Origin: an uncultured Ruminococcus sp.
GTDB taxonomy: Bacteria; Bacillota; Clostridia; Oscillospirales; Ruminococcaceae
Assembly (NCBI GenBank): GCA_902783005.1
Contig: CACZPI010000084.1
Coordinates: forward strand, 1-42,535
DNA: 42,535 nt
Direction: 5' to 3'
The first letter of the stretch is position 1. Each line of letters begins with the position of its first letter. Made by a program: the position numbers and the translations under genes. Of the stretch, positions 7,573 to 16,262 are shown piece after piece. The notes beneath the pieces were generated by a model. That model was not told where the DNA came from, did not search any database, and worked only from the letters and a program-made list of their open reading frames with translations.

Positions 7573-8211
7573 TCACCCCTGTTTTTTGCCGTCCGCCATA
7601 TACAGCAGCGCATTGCATACCGCAGCGGCCACATTGCTGCCGCCCTTGCGTCCCATGGCGGCAATGCAGGGGATCCCGGATGCGGTCAGGAGCTCCTTGG
7701 ACTGCACCACATTCACAAATCCCACCGGCATGCCGATGACAAGCGCCGGCCGGAAGATGCCTGCTGCATGAAGCTCACAGATCCGGATGAGCGCCGTCGG
7801 GGCATTCCCGACCGCATAGATCACGGGGCGGCCAAGCGCTGCGGCCTTGTCCACACTTGCAGCCGCACGGGTGGTGCTGTTTGCCTTTGCGGCAGCGGCA
7901 ATGTCGGGATCCGCCATGAAGCAGACGGCCTCACATCCATGCCGGGCAAGCGCCGCCTTATTGATCCCGGCAAGTGCCATATTGGTGTCGGTGACAAACA
8001 GCACGCCGGAGCGGATGCAGTCAAGCGCGATCTGTACGGCACCCGGGGAAAACCGGAGATTGTCCGCATAGTCAAAATCTGCTGTCGTATGGATCGCCCG
8101 CATGACGACCGGCCGGATCTCCTCCGGAATGTCCCGTCCGCCAAGCTCCTGCGCAATGATCGCGAAGCTGCGCTGTTCGATCTCGGACGGCAGTACATAT
8201 TCGAGCTTCAT
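7573..8211 (-). CDS. cbiC: Cobalt-precorrin-8 methylmutase
   Basis: A 212-residue protein, full length for CbiC/CobH, which moves the methyl group from C-11 to C-12 to give cobyrinate. Visible family motifs are the N-terminal PSEIEQRSFAII, the catalytic-His region RAIHTTADFDY near residue 50, VFVTDTNMALAGIN, VYAVGNAPTALI and the glycine-rich GMPVGFVNVVQSKE. ATG 8211 overlaps the cbiP stop as ATGA, with GGAGGGA upstream. It is the last gene of the biosynthesis operon; no terminator separates it from the cbiK promoter. Confidence 0.95.
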   Translation of the reverse strand: MKLEYVLPSEIEQRSFAIIAQELGGRDIPEEIRPVVMRAIHTTADFDYADNLRFSPGAVQIALDCIRSGVLFVTDTNMALAGINKAALARHGCEAVCFMADPDIAAAAKANSTTRAAASVDKAAALGRPVIYAVGNAPTALIRICELHAAGIFRPALVIGMPVGFVNVVQSKELLTASGIPCIAAMGRKGGSNVAAAVCNALLYMADGKKQG

Positions 8212-9677
8212 AGTCCCTCCTCCAGAATCCTGTAGATCAGCTGCATATCCATGCTCTCCCGCACGGCATCCGCCAGCAGATCGAACTGCATGTCCCGGTA
8301 GGCCTGCCGGCTGACGGCAGGACTGCTGCACGAGATCCCTTTGCGTGCAGCCAGCGCCCGCACCAGCGCACCGGAGACCTCTGCACGGTCGAAGATGCCG
8401 TGAATGTAGCACCCCGCCGCATCCCCGGCAATGCTCCCGCCCCGGTCGGTCAGCGGCATTCCGGGATCCTCCGTGCGTCCCATGTGGATCTCATATCCCT
8501 CAAAGGGCGCCCCGGAGAGACAGCCGAAAAAGCCGGACAGCGCGGAAAAATGCCCCTGTGTCCGTCTTTGCTGCTTTTCTGAGCCGAATACGGTTTTTCC
8601 ACGCAGCAGGCCAAGCCCCTGTGCCGAGCCGCCGCCCTCGCAGCCGAGGGGATCGGAAACGGATTCCCCCATGAGCTGATACCCGCCGCAGATGCCAAAG
8701 ACCGGAATGCCCTGTGCAGCGCAGGCACATACGCCATCCGCCATGCCGGTTTTCCGCATCCATTGCAGATCCGCAATGGTGCTTTTGGTGCCGGGCAGGA
8801 TCAGCAGATCGGGCTTTCCAAGCAGCTCCGGGCGCGTGACATAGCGGACGGACACCCCGTCATACTGCGAAAATACGTCGAAATCCGTGAAATTCGAGAT
8901 CTTTGGCAGCCGGATCACCGCAATGTCCACGCCCCTGCCCGGCATCTGTTGTTCCAGCTTTCCGGACAGGCTGTCCTCGTCCTCAAGATCACAGGTAATG
9001 AAGGGAATCACGCCCGCCACGGGCTTTCGGCTGCGCTCCTCCAGGATTTCCACGCCGTCTTGGAACAATGCCCTGTCTCCGCGGAACTGATTCACAATCA
9101 GCCCTTTGACCATGTCCCTTTCTGCCGGCTCCAGAAGGCCGAGTGTGCCCAGGAGCTGCGCGAAAATGCCCCCGCAGTCAATGTCCCCGACGAGCAGCAC
9201 CGGAGAACGGACAAGCGCGGCAAGCCCCATGTTCACAATGTCATCCGCCTTGAGATTGAGCTCCACAGGGCTTCCGGCGCCCTCGATCACCACAATATCG
9301 TACTGTGCGGCAAGCGTCCGGTAGGCTTCCAGGATCTCCGGGATCAGCTCTGTCTTGTGCCGGAAATAATCCCGCGCCCGCATATTCCCGAGCACCCTGC
9401 CGCTGACTATGACCTGGGAGCCGGTGTCAGTCGTGGGCTTGAGCAGGATCGGATTCATGAGCGCAGACGGCTCGATCCCTGCCGCCTGTGCCTGCATGGC
9501 CTGTGCGCGGCCGATCTCCAGCCCGTCGGCAGTAACATAGGAATTGAGCGCCATATTCTGCGATTTGAACGGCGCACAGGAATAGCCGTCCTGCCGGAAG
9601 ATCCGGCAGAGTGCAGCGGTCAGAAAGCTCTTGCCGACATTGGACATAGTGCCCTGCAGCATGATCGTCTTTGCCAT
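8208..9677 (-). CDS. cbiP: Cobyric acid synthase (glutamine-hydrolysing amidase)
   Basis: A 489-residue cytosolic enzyme that amidates adenosylcobyrinate a,c-diamide at four side chains using glutamine and ATP. The N-terminal dethiobiotin-synthetase-like ATPase domain begins KTIMLQGTMSNVGKS. The C-terminal class I amidotransferase domain has the nucleophile Cys in FGICGGYQLMG, and EIHMGRTE and GCYIHGIFD around its histidines. The ATG at 9677 forms TAATG with the preceding stop and has GGAGGTGC at correct spacing. The in-frame GTG at 9686 overlaps that Shine-Dalgarno site and is rejected. Coupled to cobD upstream and cbiC downstream. Confidence 0.95.
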   Translation of the reverse strand: MAKTIMLQGTMSNVGKSFLTAALCRIFRQDGYSCAPFKSQNMALNSYVTADGLEIGRAQAMQAQAAGIEPSALMNPILLKPTTDTGSQVIVSGRVLGNMRARDYFRHKTELIPEILEAYRTLAAQYDIVVIEGAGSPVELNLKADDIVNMGLAALVRSPVLLVGDIDCGGIFAQLLGTLGLLEPAERDMVKGLIVNQFRGDRALFQDGVEILEERSRKPVAGVIPFITCDLEDEDSLSGKLEQQMPGRGVDIAVIRLPKISNFTDFDVFSQYDGVSVRYVTRPELLGKPDLLILPGTKSTIADLQWMRKTGMADGVCACAAQGIPVFGICGGYQLMGESVSDPLGCEGGGSAQGLGLLRGKTVFGSEKQQRRTQGHFSALSGFFGCLSGAPFEGYEIHMGRTEDPGMPLTDRGGSIAGDAAGCYIHGIFDRAEVSGALVRALAARKGISCSSPAVSRQAYRDMQFDLLADAVRESMDMQLIYRILEEGL

Positions 9678-10705
9678 TACAAGCACCTCCCAAGCGCGGC
9701 AAGCAGCCGCAGATTTTCGTCATGTGTCCGCACGGCGATGCGGAAGAATCCCGCACTGAGCCCGCGGAAATTCGAACAGTCCCGGATGAGGATCCCCGCC
9801 TGCTGCATCCGCCCGGCAAGCCCGGGGTCGCATTTCAGAAGCAGGAAATTGGCATCCGACGGGAATACCCGCACGCCCGCATCCCGGAGCGCACTTTCCA
9901 GGAATGCACGTTCGTGCCGGATGTATGCGATGCTTTCCCGCACATAGTCCGTCTGTGCAAGTGCACAGATCCCGGCTGCCTGTGCCGGTGCAGAAACGCT
10001 CCAGTACTGGCCGCTTTGGCGGATCTTGTCTGCCGTTTCCGTGCTGCCGCAGACTGCATAGCCGAGCCTGAGTCCGGGCATGGCAAAGAGCTTTGTGAAT
10101 GCCTTGAGTATGACCGCGTGCTCCCGCAGATACGGCCGCAGGCTGCATGCCGGTGACTGTCCGGCAAGCGTGAGGAAGCATTCGTCACAGACAAGGAAAA
10201 TGCCGTTTTCCGCGCAGCGCTGTGCAATGCTTTGCAGCAGTCCGGGGGAGATACACAGGCCGCTGGGATTGTTCGGGGTACACAAAATGAGCATATCGGT
10301 GTCCCCGGTCAGCAGCGGCAGAATGCTGCCGGTCAGCCGGAATTCGTCCGCCTCCTCCAGCGGATGCTCCCGGACGGTGCATCCGCATTCATGCAGCGCT
10401 GCGGCATATTCCCCGAATGCCGGCACGCAGAGCAATGCCCTGCGCGGCCGGAAGGCGTGTGCGATCCGGTAGATCAGATCCGCCGCGCCATTCCCGCAGA
10501 CGATCCGTCCGGGCACGGTCTGTTCTGCGAGGGCGAGCTTTTCCGTCAGTGCCGTGCAGTCCGGATCGGGGTAATGCGCCCAGTCCGCCGATGCTGCCAG
10601 CACCGCCTCGCGGATTCGCGGGGGCATTCCAAGGGGATTGAGATTTGCGGAGAAATCCAGCATATTCCGATGCAGGAACAGATTCCCGCCGTGTTCTTCT
10701 GTCAT
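9677..10705 (-). CDS. cobD: L-threonine-O-3-phosphate decarboxylase (PLP enzyme)
   Basis: A 342-residue class I/II aminotransferase-fold protein. It begins MTEEHGGNLF and has FSANLNPLG, CGNGAADLIYRIAHA, ILCTPNNPSGL, VCDECF and the PLP lysine region LKAFTKLFAMPGLRLGY. The HGGN start and FSANLNP motif are typical of CobD rather than histidinol-phosphate aminotransferase. The product, (R)-1-amino-2-propanol phosphate, is the linker of the nucleotide loop used by CbiB, whose gene is directly upstream. ATG 10705 overlaps the cbiB stop as ATGA. An earlier in-frame start at 10765 lies inside cbiB and would add an unconserved extension. Confidence 0.93.
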   Translation of the reverse strand: MTEEHGGNLFLHRNMLDFSANLNPLGMPPRIREAVLAASADWAHYPDPDCTALTEKLALAEQTVPGRIVCGNGAADLIYRIAHAFRPRRALLCVPAFGEYAAALHECGCTVREHPLEEADEFRLTGSILPLLTGDTDMLILCTPNNPSGLCISPGLLQSIAQRCAENGIFLVCDECFLTLAGQSPACSLRPYLREHAVILKAFTKLFAMPGLRLGYAVCGSTETADKIRQSGQYWSVSAPAQAAGICALAQTDYVRESIAYIRHERAFLESALRDAGVRVFPSDANFLLLKCDPGLAGRMQQAGILIRDCSNFRGLSAGFFRIAVRTHDENLRLLAALGRCL

Positions 10706-11667
10706 ACGATCACACCTATCAGCAGTATTCGCACACATGCGCACAGAAGCAGCATCATGCCGCATGCCGCATACATCAGCCGGTTTGCCCGGCGGATGTC
10801 CTCCGGCTCGATCGGGCGGTCATCGTCCCCGATGTAGGGCTTGTGATGCACCTGACCGAAATATTGTGCATCTCCCGCAAGCCGCAGATGCAGCGCCCCG
10901 GCGCAGGCAGATTCCGTCTGTGCGGAATTCGGGCTTGCATGGCGCCTTCTGTCACGCCGCCAGATGTGCCATGCCTGCCGGGCATCAAAACCAAGAAAGG
11001 GACATGCCGCAATCATCAAAAGCGCCGTCATTCGCGATGGCAGGTAATTGAGCACATCATCCAGCCTTGCCGCAAATCTGCCGATCTCGGCGTATTTTTC
11101 GTTCTGGTAGCCGATCATGGAATCCATGGTATTGGCCGCCTTGTAGAAGAATCCGCCGACCGCCCCGCCGAATGCCATATAGAACAGCGGTGCCGTCACG
11201 CCGTCCGAGGTATTCTCCGCCACGGTTTCTACAGCAGCACGGAGAATGCCGGCGCGGTCGAGCACCGCCGTATCCCGGCCGACGATCATGGAAACCGCTT
11301 TTCTCGCCCCCTCGGTGTCACCGGATTCGGCGGCGCGGCAGACCTTCATGCTTTCATCCCGCAGGCAGCGGGCGGCGAGCATGTAGCAGCAGAGAATGCT
11401 CTCGGCAAGCACCCCCAGCAGAATATGCACCCGGTAGCACAGCAGCAATGCGGCTGCCGGGAGCAGCGTGGAAACCCCCAGAACGGTCATTGCCAGCAGC
11501 ACCCCGCCAAGGCGCAGATTCCGGCATTTCCGGCGGACAAGCGCCTCCAGTTCCGCGATCAGCTTTCCGACGGCGCGGATCGGATGGGGAAAGCTGTAGG
11601 GATCACCGATGATACAGTCAAGTACAAAGCCCAGCAAAAGCGGCAGGGCAGGCAGCAGCAGTTTCAT
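10702..11667 (-). CDS. cbiB: Adenosylcobinamide-phosphate synthase
   Basis: A 321-residue integral membrane protein with about five hydrophobic segments, full length for CbiB/CobD. Family landmarks are LGFVLDCIIGDPYSFPHPIRAVGKLI at the start, ETVAENTSDGVTAPLFY in the middle and NTMDSMIGYQNEKY, where acidic residues bind metal. It joins aminopropanol phosphate to adenosylcobyric acid. ATG 11667 overlaps the stop of cobC as ATGA, and its own stop overlaps cobD the same way, so linker synthesis and attachment are translationally coupled. Confidence 0.94.
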   Translation of the reverse strand: MKLLLPALPLLLGFVLDCIIGDPYSFPHPIRAVGKLIAELEALVRRKCRNLRLGGVLLAMTVLGVSTLLPAAALLLCYRVHILLGVLAESILCCYMLAARCLRDESMKVCRAAESGDTEGARKAVSMIVGRDTAVLDRAGILRAAVETVAENTSDGVTAPLFYMAFGGAVGGFFYKAANTMDSMIGYQNEKYAEIGRFAARLDDVLNYLPSRMTALLMIAACPFLGFDARQAWHIWRRDRRRHASPNSAQTESACAGALHLRLAGDAQYFGQVHHKPYIGDDDRPIEPEDIRRANRLMYAACGMMLLLCACVRILLIGVIV

Positions 11668-12224
11668 AATGCCTCCGGATCCATAAGATGTGTGCCGTTC
11701 CAGGTACAGCGCCAGCCGTGGCCGTTTTCCGTCATCCGGTCATAATAGCCGCGGTGCGGAAGGGCAAGGGCTTCCAGGATCGACATGACAGTACCGCCGT
11801 GAACGACCAGGGCAAGAGAGGGACATTCCGGATGTGCGGCGGTCACATCCCGGAAGGCGCCGACACAACGCGCCCGGAATGCAGCAGGGGATTCTCCTTC
11901 CGGAAACGGGAGCATTCCGCCGCTGTCGATCCATTCCTGATAAGCCCGGTTCCCTGCAAGCTCCCGGTAGTTTTTCCCCTCGAACCGTCCGAAATCGCAT
12001 TCGCGAAGATCCTCGCAGACCGTGTACGGCTGCCCCGGAAATAAAATCGCTGCGGTTTCGGTGCATCGCCGCATCGGGCTGCATACCAGGGCGCTGCACA
12101 CCGGGTAATGCAGGCTGCCAAGTGCCCGGATCCCGGCTTCGCACAGGGGCTCATCCGTCCTGCCGATGTAGCGCTTTTCAAGATTGCCCGCCGTCATGCC
12201 GTGGCGGATCAGATACACGGTCAT
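11664..12224 (-). CDS. cobC: Alpha-ribazole-5'-phosphate phosphatase (histidine phosphatase family)
   Basis: A 186-residue protein with the histidine-phosphatase signature LIRHGMTAGN near residue 6 (phospho-His), SPMRRCTETA, EDLRECDFGRFEGKNYREL and the second catalytic His in LVVHGGTVMSIL. In this operon context the substrate is most likely alpha-ribazole phosphate or adenosylcobalamin 5'-phosphate, the last step of the nucleotide-loop pathway. The true start is ATG 12224, overlapping the stop of the short cobU-like gene as ATGA. A plain phosphoglycerate-mutase-like role is possible but less likely here. Confidence 0.88.
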   Translation of the reverse strand: MTVYLIRHGMTAGNLEKRYIGRTDEPLCEAGIRALGSLHYPVCSALVCSPMRRCTETAAILFPGQPYTVCEDLRECDFGRFEGKNYRELAGNRAYQEWIDSGGMLPFPEGESPAAFRARCVGAFRDVTAAHPECPSLALVVHGGTVMSILEALALPHRGYYDRMTENGHGWRCTWNGTHLMDPEAL

Positions 12225-12613
12225 GGCAGCTCCCCCTTGATCGCAGCCGGAATGCCGCACACCATCCGGATGACCGTTTCTGCACGGGCAGCCAGAATGC
12301 AGCCGCAGCGCCCGGTCTGCTCCCGCAGGATCCGGTCATTCTTTTCAAGCGGGACAATGCCGCAGCCGATCTCATCGAGGAGAATGACGGCATCGGAATT
12401 TTCTGTACACAGGCGCTCTGTGAATGCGACGGGATCCCTTCCGTCAGCAAGCAGGCGGCGCACCAGCGCATGATACGCGGTAATGCACCGCGCCGAAAGC
12501 GCTGCCTCCGGAGCACAGAGACCACCGTCTGTCAGCTCCGCTTCTGAAAATTGAAATGTATGCAGGGCATACTCTGTCTTGCCCTGTCCGCGTCCGCCGG
12601 TAATCAGAATCAT
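12221..12613 (-). CDS. Short CobU-like P-loop protein
   Basis: A 130-residue protein, shorter than the usual 170-190 of CobU. It begins MILITGGRGQGKTEYA, with a P-loop at GGRGQGKT, and keeps the C-terminal half of the family: AVILLDEIGCGIVPLEKNDRI, the counterpart of the SNEVGxGIVP motif, and AETVIRMVCGIPAAIKG. It lacks the central segment carrying the guanylylated histidine. The full-length cobU lies two genes upstream and is diverged in just the motif this protein keeps. It could be a kinase-only enzyme, a partner subunit or a degenerating paralogue. ATG 12613 overlaps the cobS stop as ATGA. Confidence 0.75.
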   Translation of the reverse strand: MILITGGRGQGKTEYALHTFQFSEAELTDGGLCAPEAALSARCITAYHALVRRLLADGRDPVAFTERLCTENSDAVILLDEIGCGIVPLEKNDRILREQTGRCGCILAARAETVIRMVCGIPAAIKGELP

Positions 12614-13380
12614 AAAAGCACCTCCGTCACATGCTGCACCAGTACCGCCGCTGCAAGACATCCGATCTCACAGAGCTGCAGGAACCAGCCGCACAGATCC
12701 CCGGTCACCCCGCCGAAATCGCGCCGGGCGGTATGCCGGTAATACAGGAACACAAGCCCCGCCGCCGCAAGCGCAGCGATCCCGGCAGCAGGGGAGAGCA
12801 GGAGCATGCCGGTGCCGGCGAGCATGAGAAATGCGGCTTCCATTCCGACAGTCACGCGCCGGTGTGCGGGTCTGACAAAGCTCTGCAGCGTGCCGTCCTT
12901 CTTGGCAGCGGGGAATGTCACGGCAGACAGCCCGCTCAGCGCCCGGGAAATGACAAAGCTGCATCCGGTCAGAGCGGCCATGCGCAGGGAATGGATCCCG
13001 GTCATCAGCGCCGTCTGTGCAATGAGATACAGGCACAGATGCAGGACGGCAAAGGAGCCGATATGCGGGTCGGACAGGATCTCCAGGCGCCTTGCCTTCT
13101 CCGCATAGGCGCTCCTGGCATCCGTGACATCGCAGAATCCGTCGAGATGGATGCCGCCCGTCACCAGCACCGGGAGCAGCACGGCGCCTGCCGCAAACAG
13201 CAGCGGCGGGAGCAGAATCCGGTCTGCCAGCAGGTACCATAGCACGAGCAGCATGCCCTGCACTGCGCCGACCAGCGGGAAGAAGCCGAGGGCATACCGG
13301 CGGTTTTCTTCCTTCCATTCCACATGCGGCATGGGAATGCGGGAATACATCAGAAACGCGCAGATCAGTGATTTCAGCAT
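12610..13380 (-). CDS. cobS: Adenosylcobinamide-GDP ribazoletransferase (cobalamin synthase)
   Basis: A 256-residue membrane protein with about six hydrophobic segments, full length for CobS. The metal-binding motif GGIHLDGFCDVTDA near residue 65 matches the family GGxHxDGxxD pattern, and FFPLVGAVQG and DFGGVTGDLCG flank the active site. It condenses adenosylcobinamide-GDP with alpha-ribazole or its phosphate at the membrane. ATG 13380 overlaps the cobU stop by 7 nt and has AAAGGA upstream. It sits between the two CobU-like genes, which supply GDP-cobinamide. Confidence 0.94.
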   Translation of the reverse strand: MLKSLICAFLMYSRIPMPHVEWKEENRRYALGFFPLVGAVQGMLLVLWYLLADRILLPPLLFAAGAVLLPVLVTGGIHLDGFCDVTDARSAYAEKARRLEILSDPHIGSFAVLHLCLYLIAQTALMTGIHSLRMAALTGCSFVISRALSGLSAVTFPAAKKDGTLQSFVRPAHRRVTVGMEAAFLMLAGTGMLLLSPAAGIAALAAAGLVFLYYRHTARRDFGGVTGDLCGWFLQLCEIGCLAAAVLVQHVTEVLL

Positions 13381-13895
13381 GGCAGATGTCCTTTCAGAAT
13401 GACCGGGATGCCGCAGACGCATTCTACAGCGCAGTCAGCGGCAGCAGCAAGGCGGGCATTGACTGTGCCCAGAATGCGGATATATTCCATAGTTTCCGGA
13501 GCATAGGAAATGCCGTCACTCCCGACCTGATTGGTCACGATGACAAGCAGCGCTGTACGGGCGGAAAGACTGCGCATATCCCGCACGATCGTTTCCGCAG
13601 GATCGCAGATGCCTTCGGGACGGAACATTTCGTTCGCGCACAGATTCCCCATGCATTCGAGCAGCACGCCGCATCCGTCCGGCAGCACCAGACCGCCGAT
13701 GTCCGTGTATCGTTCGATCGTCTCAAATCCCCTGCCTTCGCGCATTTTTCGATGCCGTGCAATGGCTTCACGCGCATCCTCCCCGTAGGGCTGCATGGTG
13801 GCAATATAGTATTTATCCCCGGAAAAGCCCTCCAGGATCCGCTCGGCGAGGCTGGATTTCCCGCATTTGGAGCCGCCGATAATCAGAATCATCAT
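13374..13895 (-). CDS. cobU: Adenosylcobinamide kinase / guanylyltransferase
   Basis: A 173-residue protein with P-loop GGSKCGKSS near residue 7, the IATMQPYGEDAR region and a HRKMREGRGFETIE stretch holding the guanylylated His, then a VLLECMGNLCANEMF segment. The C-terminal motif is changed: the usual SNEVGxGIVP is TNQVGSDGISY. It phosphorylates adenosylcobinamide and transfers GMP from GTP. The start can be ATG 13895 (overlapping the cobT stop as ATGA) or 13892; the first is taken because of the overlap pattern throughout this operon. A second, shorter CobU-like gene lies downstream of cobS. Confidence 0.88.
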   Translation of the reverse strand: MMILIIGGSKCGKSSLAERILEGFSGDKYYIATMQPYGEDAREAIARHRKMREGRGFETIERYTDIGGLVLPDGCGVLLECMGNLCANEMFRPEGICDPAETIVRDMRSLSARTALLVIVTNQVGSDGISYAPETMEYIRILGTVNARLAAAADCAVECVCGIPVILKGHLPC

Positions 13896-14941
13896 TGCTG
13901 TTGTGTGTACCTTTCAATAGAAGTGTCCTCGAACCGGTGTGCATTCCGGTACAGGGCAAGCGTGCTGTCGAGCAGCGGCACCAGCAGCAGTCCGCCCGTG
14001 CCTTCTCCGAGCCGCAGCCCCGCATGAATGACAGGCTCGAGCCCGATCATCCGGAGAAGCCCCTGTCCTGCCGGTTCTCCGGAGCAATGACTTGCCAGCA
14101 GATAGTCCCGGCACAGCGGCGCGATCCGGCAGGCGATGGCCGCGGCCGCCGCCGAAATGACGCCGTCGATCACCACCGGGATCCGATAGACTGCACCGCC
14201 GAGGAACAGCCCTGTCATGCCCGCGATTTCAAATCCTCCGAGCTTTTGCAGCAGCCCGACAGGATCGGCCGGATCCGGCTGATTGACGGCGATGGCGCGT
14301 TCAATGGCGGCGATCTTCCGGGTGAGTCCCTCCGAGGAAAGCCCTGCCCCGCGTCCGGTGACCTCCCGGACAGGCAGCCCGAGCAGCACCGCCGCAAGGG
14401 CGCTTGCTGCCGTGGTATTCCCGATGCCCATTTCACCGGTCAGCAAAAGCTGCATTCCCTGTTCCTTCTGCATGCGCACAAGCTCCATCCCGGTCACAAT
14501 GGCCGCCTCTGCCTGCTCCCTTGTCATGGCAGCACCGCGGGTCATGTCCCGGGTGCCGCTGCCGATCCTTCGATTGAGCAGACGGTCGCATTCCGGGGCG
14601 GTGACCATGCCCAGATCCGCCGCGATCACTTGTGTCCGGCAGCTTTCTGCAATGGCATTGACATTGGAGTGCCCCTGTGCAATGGCGCAGGCGCATTCTG
14701 CCGTGACCTCGCTGCCGCATTGGGTCACGCCCTGTGCGACCACACCGTGATCGGCGCAAAGGACGATCACGGCACGCCTGTCAATGCACACCGATTCCGT
14801 TCCCTGCACGGCAGCAATCCGCTGTACAGCCTCCTCAAGCAGCCCGAAGCTGCCAAGGGGCTTGGCAATGCTGTCCCACCGTGCTTTTGCAAGGGCGTAA
14901 GCGGTTTTATCCGCAGGTCTGATCTGTCTGATGCGTTCCAT
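13892..14941 (-). CDS. cobT: Nicotinate-nucleotide--dimethylbenzimidazole phosphoribosyltransferase
   Basis: A 349-residue cytosolic enzyme, full length for CobT. It activates the lower-ligand base by making alpha-ribazole phosphate from nicotinate mononucleotide. Motifs are SIAKPLGSFGLLE near residue 20, VLCADHGVVAQGVT, GEMGIGNTTAASAL and the catalytic glutamate in LRLGEGTGGLLLVPLL near residue 315. ATG 14941 has GGAGGGA directly upstream and overlaps the end of cbiA by 35 nt. Other in-frame starts farther upstream would only translate cbiA sequence out of frame. Which benzimidazole or other base is used cannot be told from sequence. Confidence 0.94.
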   Translation of the reverse strand: MERIRQIRPADKTAYALAKARWDSIAKPLGSFGLLEEAVQRIAAVQGTESVCIDRRAVIVLCADHGVVAQGVTQCGSEVTAECACAIAQGHSNVNAIAESCRTQVIAADLGMVTAPECDRLLNRRIGSGTRDMTRGAAMTREQAEAAIVTGMELVRMQKEQGMQLLLTGEMGIGNTTAASALAAVLLGLPVREVTGRGAGLSSEGLTRKIAAIERAIAVNQPDPADPVGLLQKLGGFEIAGMTGLFLGGAVYRIPVVIDGVISAAAAAIACRIAPLCRDYLLASHCSGEPAGQGLLRMIGLEPVIHAGLRLGEGTGGLLLVPLLDSTLALYRNAHRFEDTSIERYTQQQ

Positions 14942-16262
14942 GGCTCCCTCCGTATGCGGCACATGCCTGCACAAAGCGTTCTGCGATCCGGGGATCTGCG
15001 TAGAAGTAGAGATGCGGGAATCCCGCATACATCGTCCTGCTGACATGCCCGCACGGCCAATGCCTGCCGTCCGGCTTGACGGCCTCCAATGCATGTCCGG
15101 GATTGGGCACATCCCAGTAATGAAATTCATGTGCGCGGATCTGCCCGCCCTTTGGAAAGAGCAGACTGTCCTCCCGCGCTGTCATGGTGATGTAGCCGAA
15201 GCGTCCGAGGCGGCCGGCAGAGGAGGCTTCTCCGGGGAAAATGCCTGCCATCGGAAAGGATTCCCCTTGCTCTGTCCGGATGGAATCATGCAGATAGAGA
15301 AAGCCTCCGCATTCCGCGATCACCGGCATTCCGGCGAGAATGCGCTCCCGGATCTGCATGCGCATGGCAGCATTTCCGGAGAGTGCCTGTGCATACAGCT
15401 CCGGATAGCCGCCGCAGAGAATCAGCCCGTCGGAAGCAGGGAGCGCAGGATCCGTGAGCGGCGAGAAATACCGCAGCGTACAGCCCATTTCCTCGAGCAT
15501 TTCGAGATTCTCAGCGTAGTGAAAGCAGAATGCCCTGTCCTTTGCCACCGCGATCACCGGCGGACGGGACAGCTTTGGCAGGGAAGGGGGCTCCCCGGGC
15601 AGATCCGGCGCCTGCAATGCAAGGAGCCTGTCAATGCAGATATGCTCCTGTGCCAGCGTCCCGAGGGCATCGAGCCTTTCACGCAGATCCCGGATCTCCT
15701 CTGCCGTGACAAGCCCGAGGTGCCGGCTCCCGAATGTCAGGTCATGCGGCGGGAGACATCCGAAATAGCCCGTCCTCATTTCCTCACAAAGCCGCTTTGC
15801 CGCCGGGATCAGCCGGAGGGGAAGACGGTTGAAGAGAAAGCCCGCGATCCGGCTGTCACTTTGATAATGCAGGAATCCATGCATGACAGCACCGATGGAT
15901 TCCTGCATGCCCTTGCAGTCGATCACGAGAACGGCAGGGGTCTGCGTGATCTGTGCGACATGCCGGGCGGAGCCGTCCGCACCGTCAAAATACCCCATCA
16001 CGCCCTCGATCACAGCGGTATCGCATCCCGCAGAGCGCGTATGCAGCAGATCGCAGAGCGTGGCGGGCTTGCAGAAGAATCCGTCTAAATTATGCGCCGG
16101 AATGCCGGTCACCTGTCTGTGGAACATGGGGTCGATATAATCCGGCCCGCATTTGAAGGCCGAGACCTTCCGCCCCCGCATCTGCAATGCCGAGAGAATG
16201 GCGCAGGTCATCGTGGTCTTGCCGCATCCGCTCCCGGTGCCGGCGATCAGAAACCGATTCAT
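14907..16262 (-). CDS. cbiA: Cobyrinate a,c-diamide synthase
   Basis: A 451-residue two-domain amidase: an N-terminal ATPase beginning MNRFLIAGTGSGCGKTT and a C-terminal glutamine amidotransferase with the nucleophile Cys in PVIAECGGFLYLHDSI and a late His in AHEFHYWDV. It amidates the a and c side chains of cobyrinate, the first amidations of the pathway. ATG 16262 has GGAGGCTG upstream and overlaps the cbiET stop as ATGA. The C-terminus overlaps cobT by 35 nt, the longest overlap in the operon, and the last dozen residues may be poorly conserved. Confidence 0.94.
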   Translation of the reverse strand: MNRFLIAGTGSGCGKTTMTCAILSALQMRGRKVSAFKCGPDYIDPMFHRQVTGIPAHNLDGFFCKPATLCDLLHTRSAGCDTAVIEGVMGYFDGADGSARHVAQITQTPAVLVIDCKGMQESIGAVMHGFLHYQSDSRIAGFLFNRLPLRLIPAAKRLCEEMRTGYFGCLPPHDLTFGSRHLGLVTAEEIRDLRERLDALGTLAQEHICIDRLLALQAPDLPGEPPSLPKLSRPPVIAVAKDRAFCFHYAENLEMLEEMGCTLRYFSPLTDPALPASDGLILCGGYPELYAQALSGNAAMRMQIRERILAGMPVIAECGGFLYLHDSIRTEQGESFPMAGIFPGEASSAGRLGRFGYITMTAREDSLLFPKGGQIRAHEFHYWDVPNPGHALEAVKPDGRHWPCGHVSRTMYAGFPHLYFYADPRIAERFVQACAAYGGSHGTHQTDQTCG

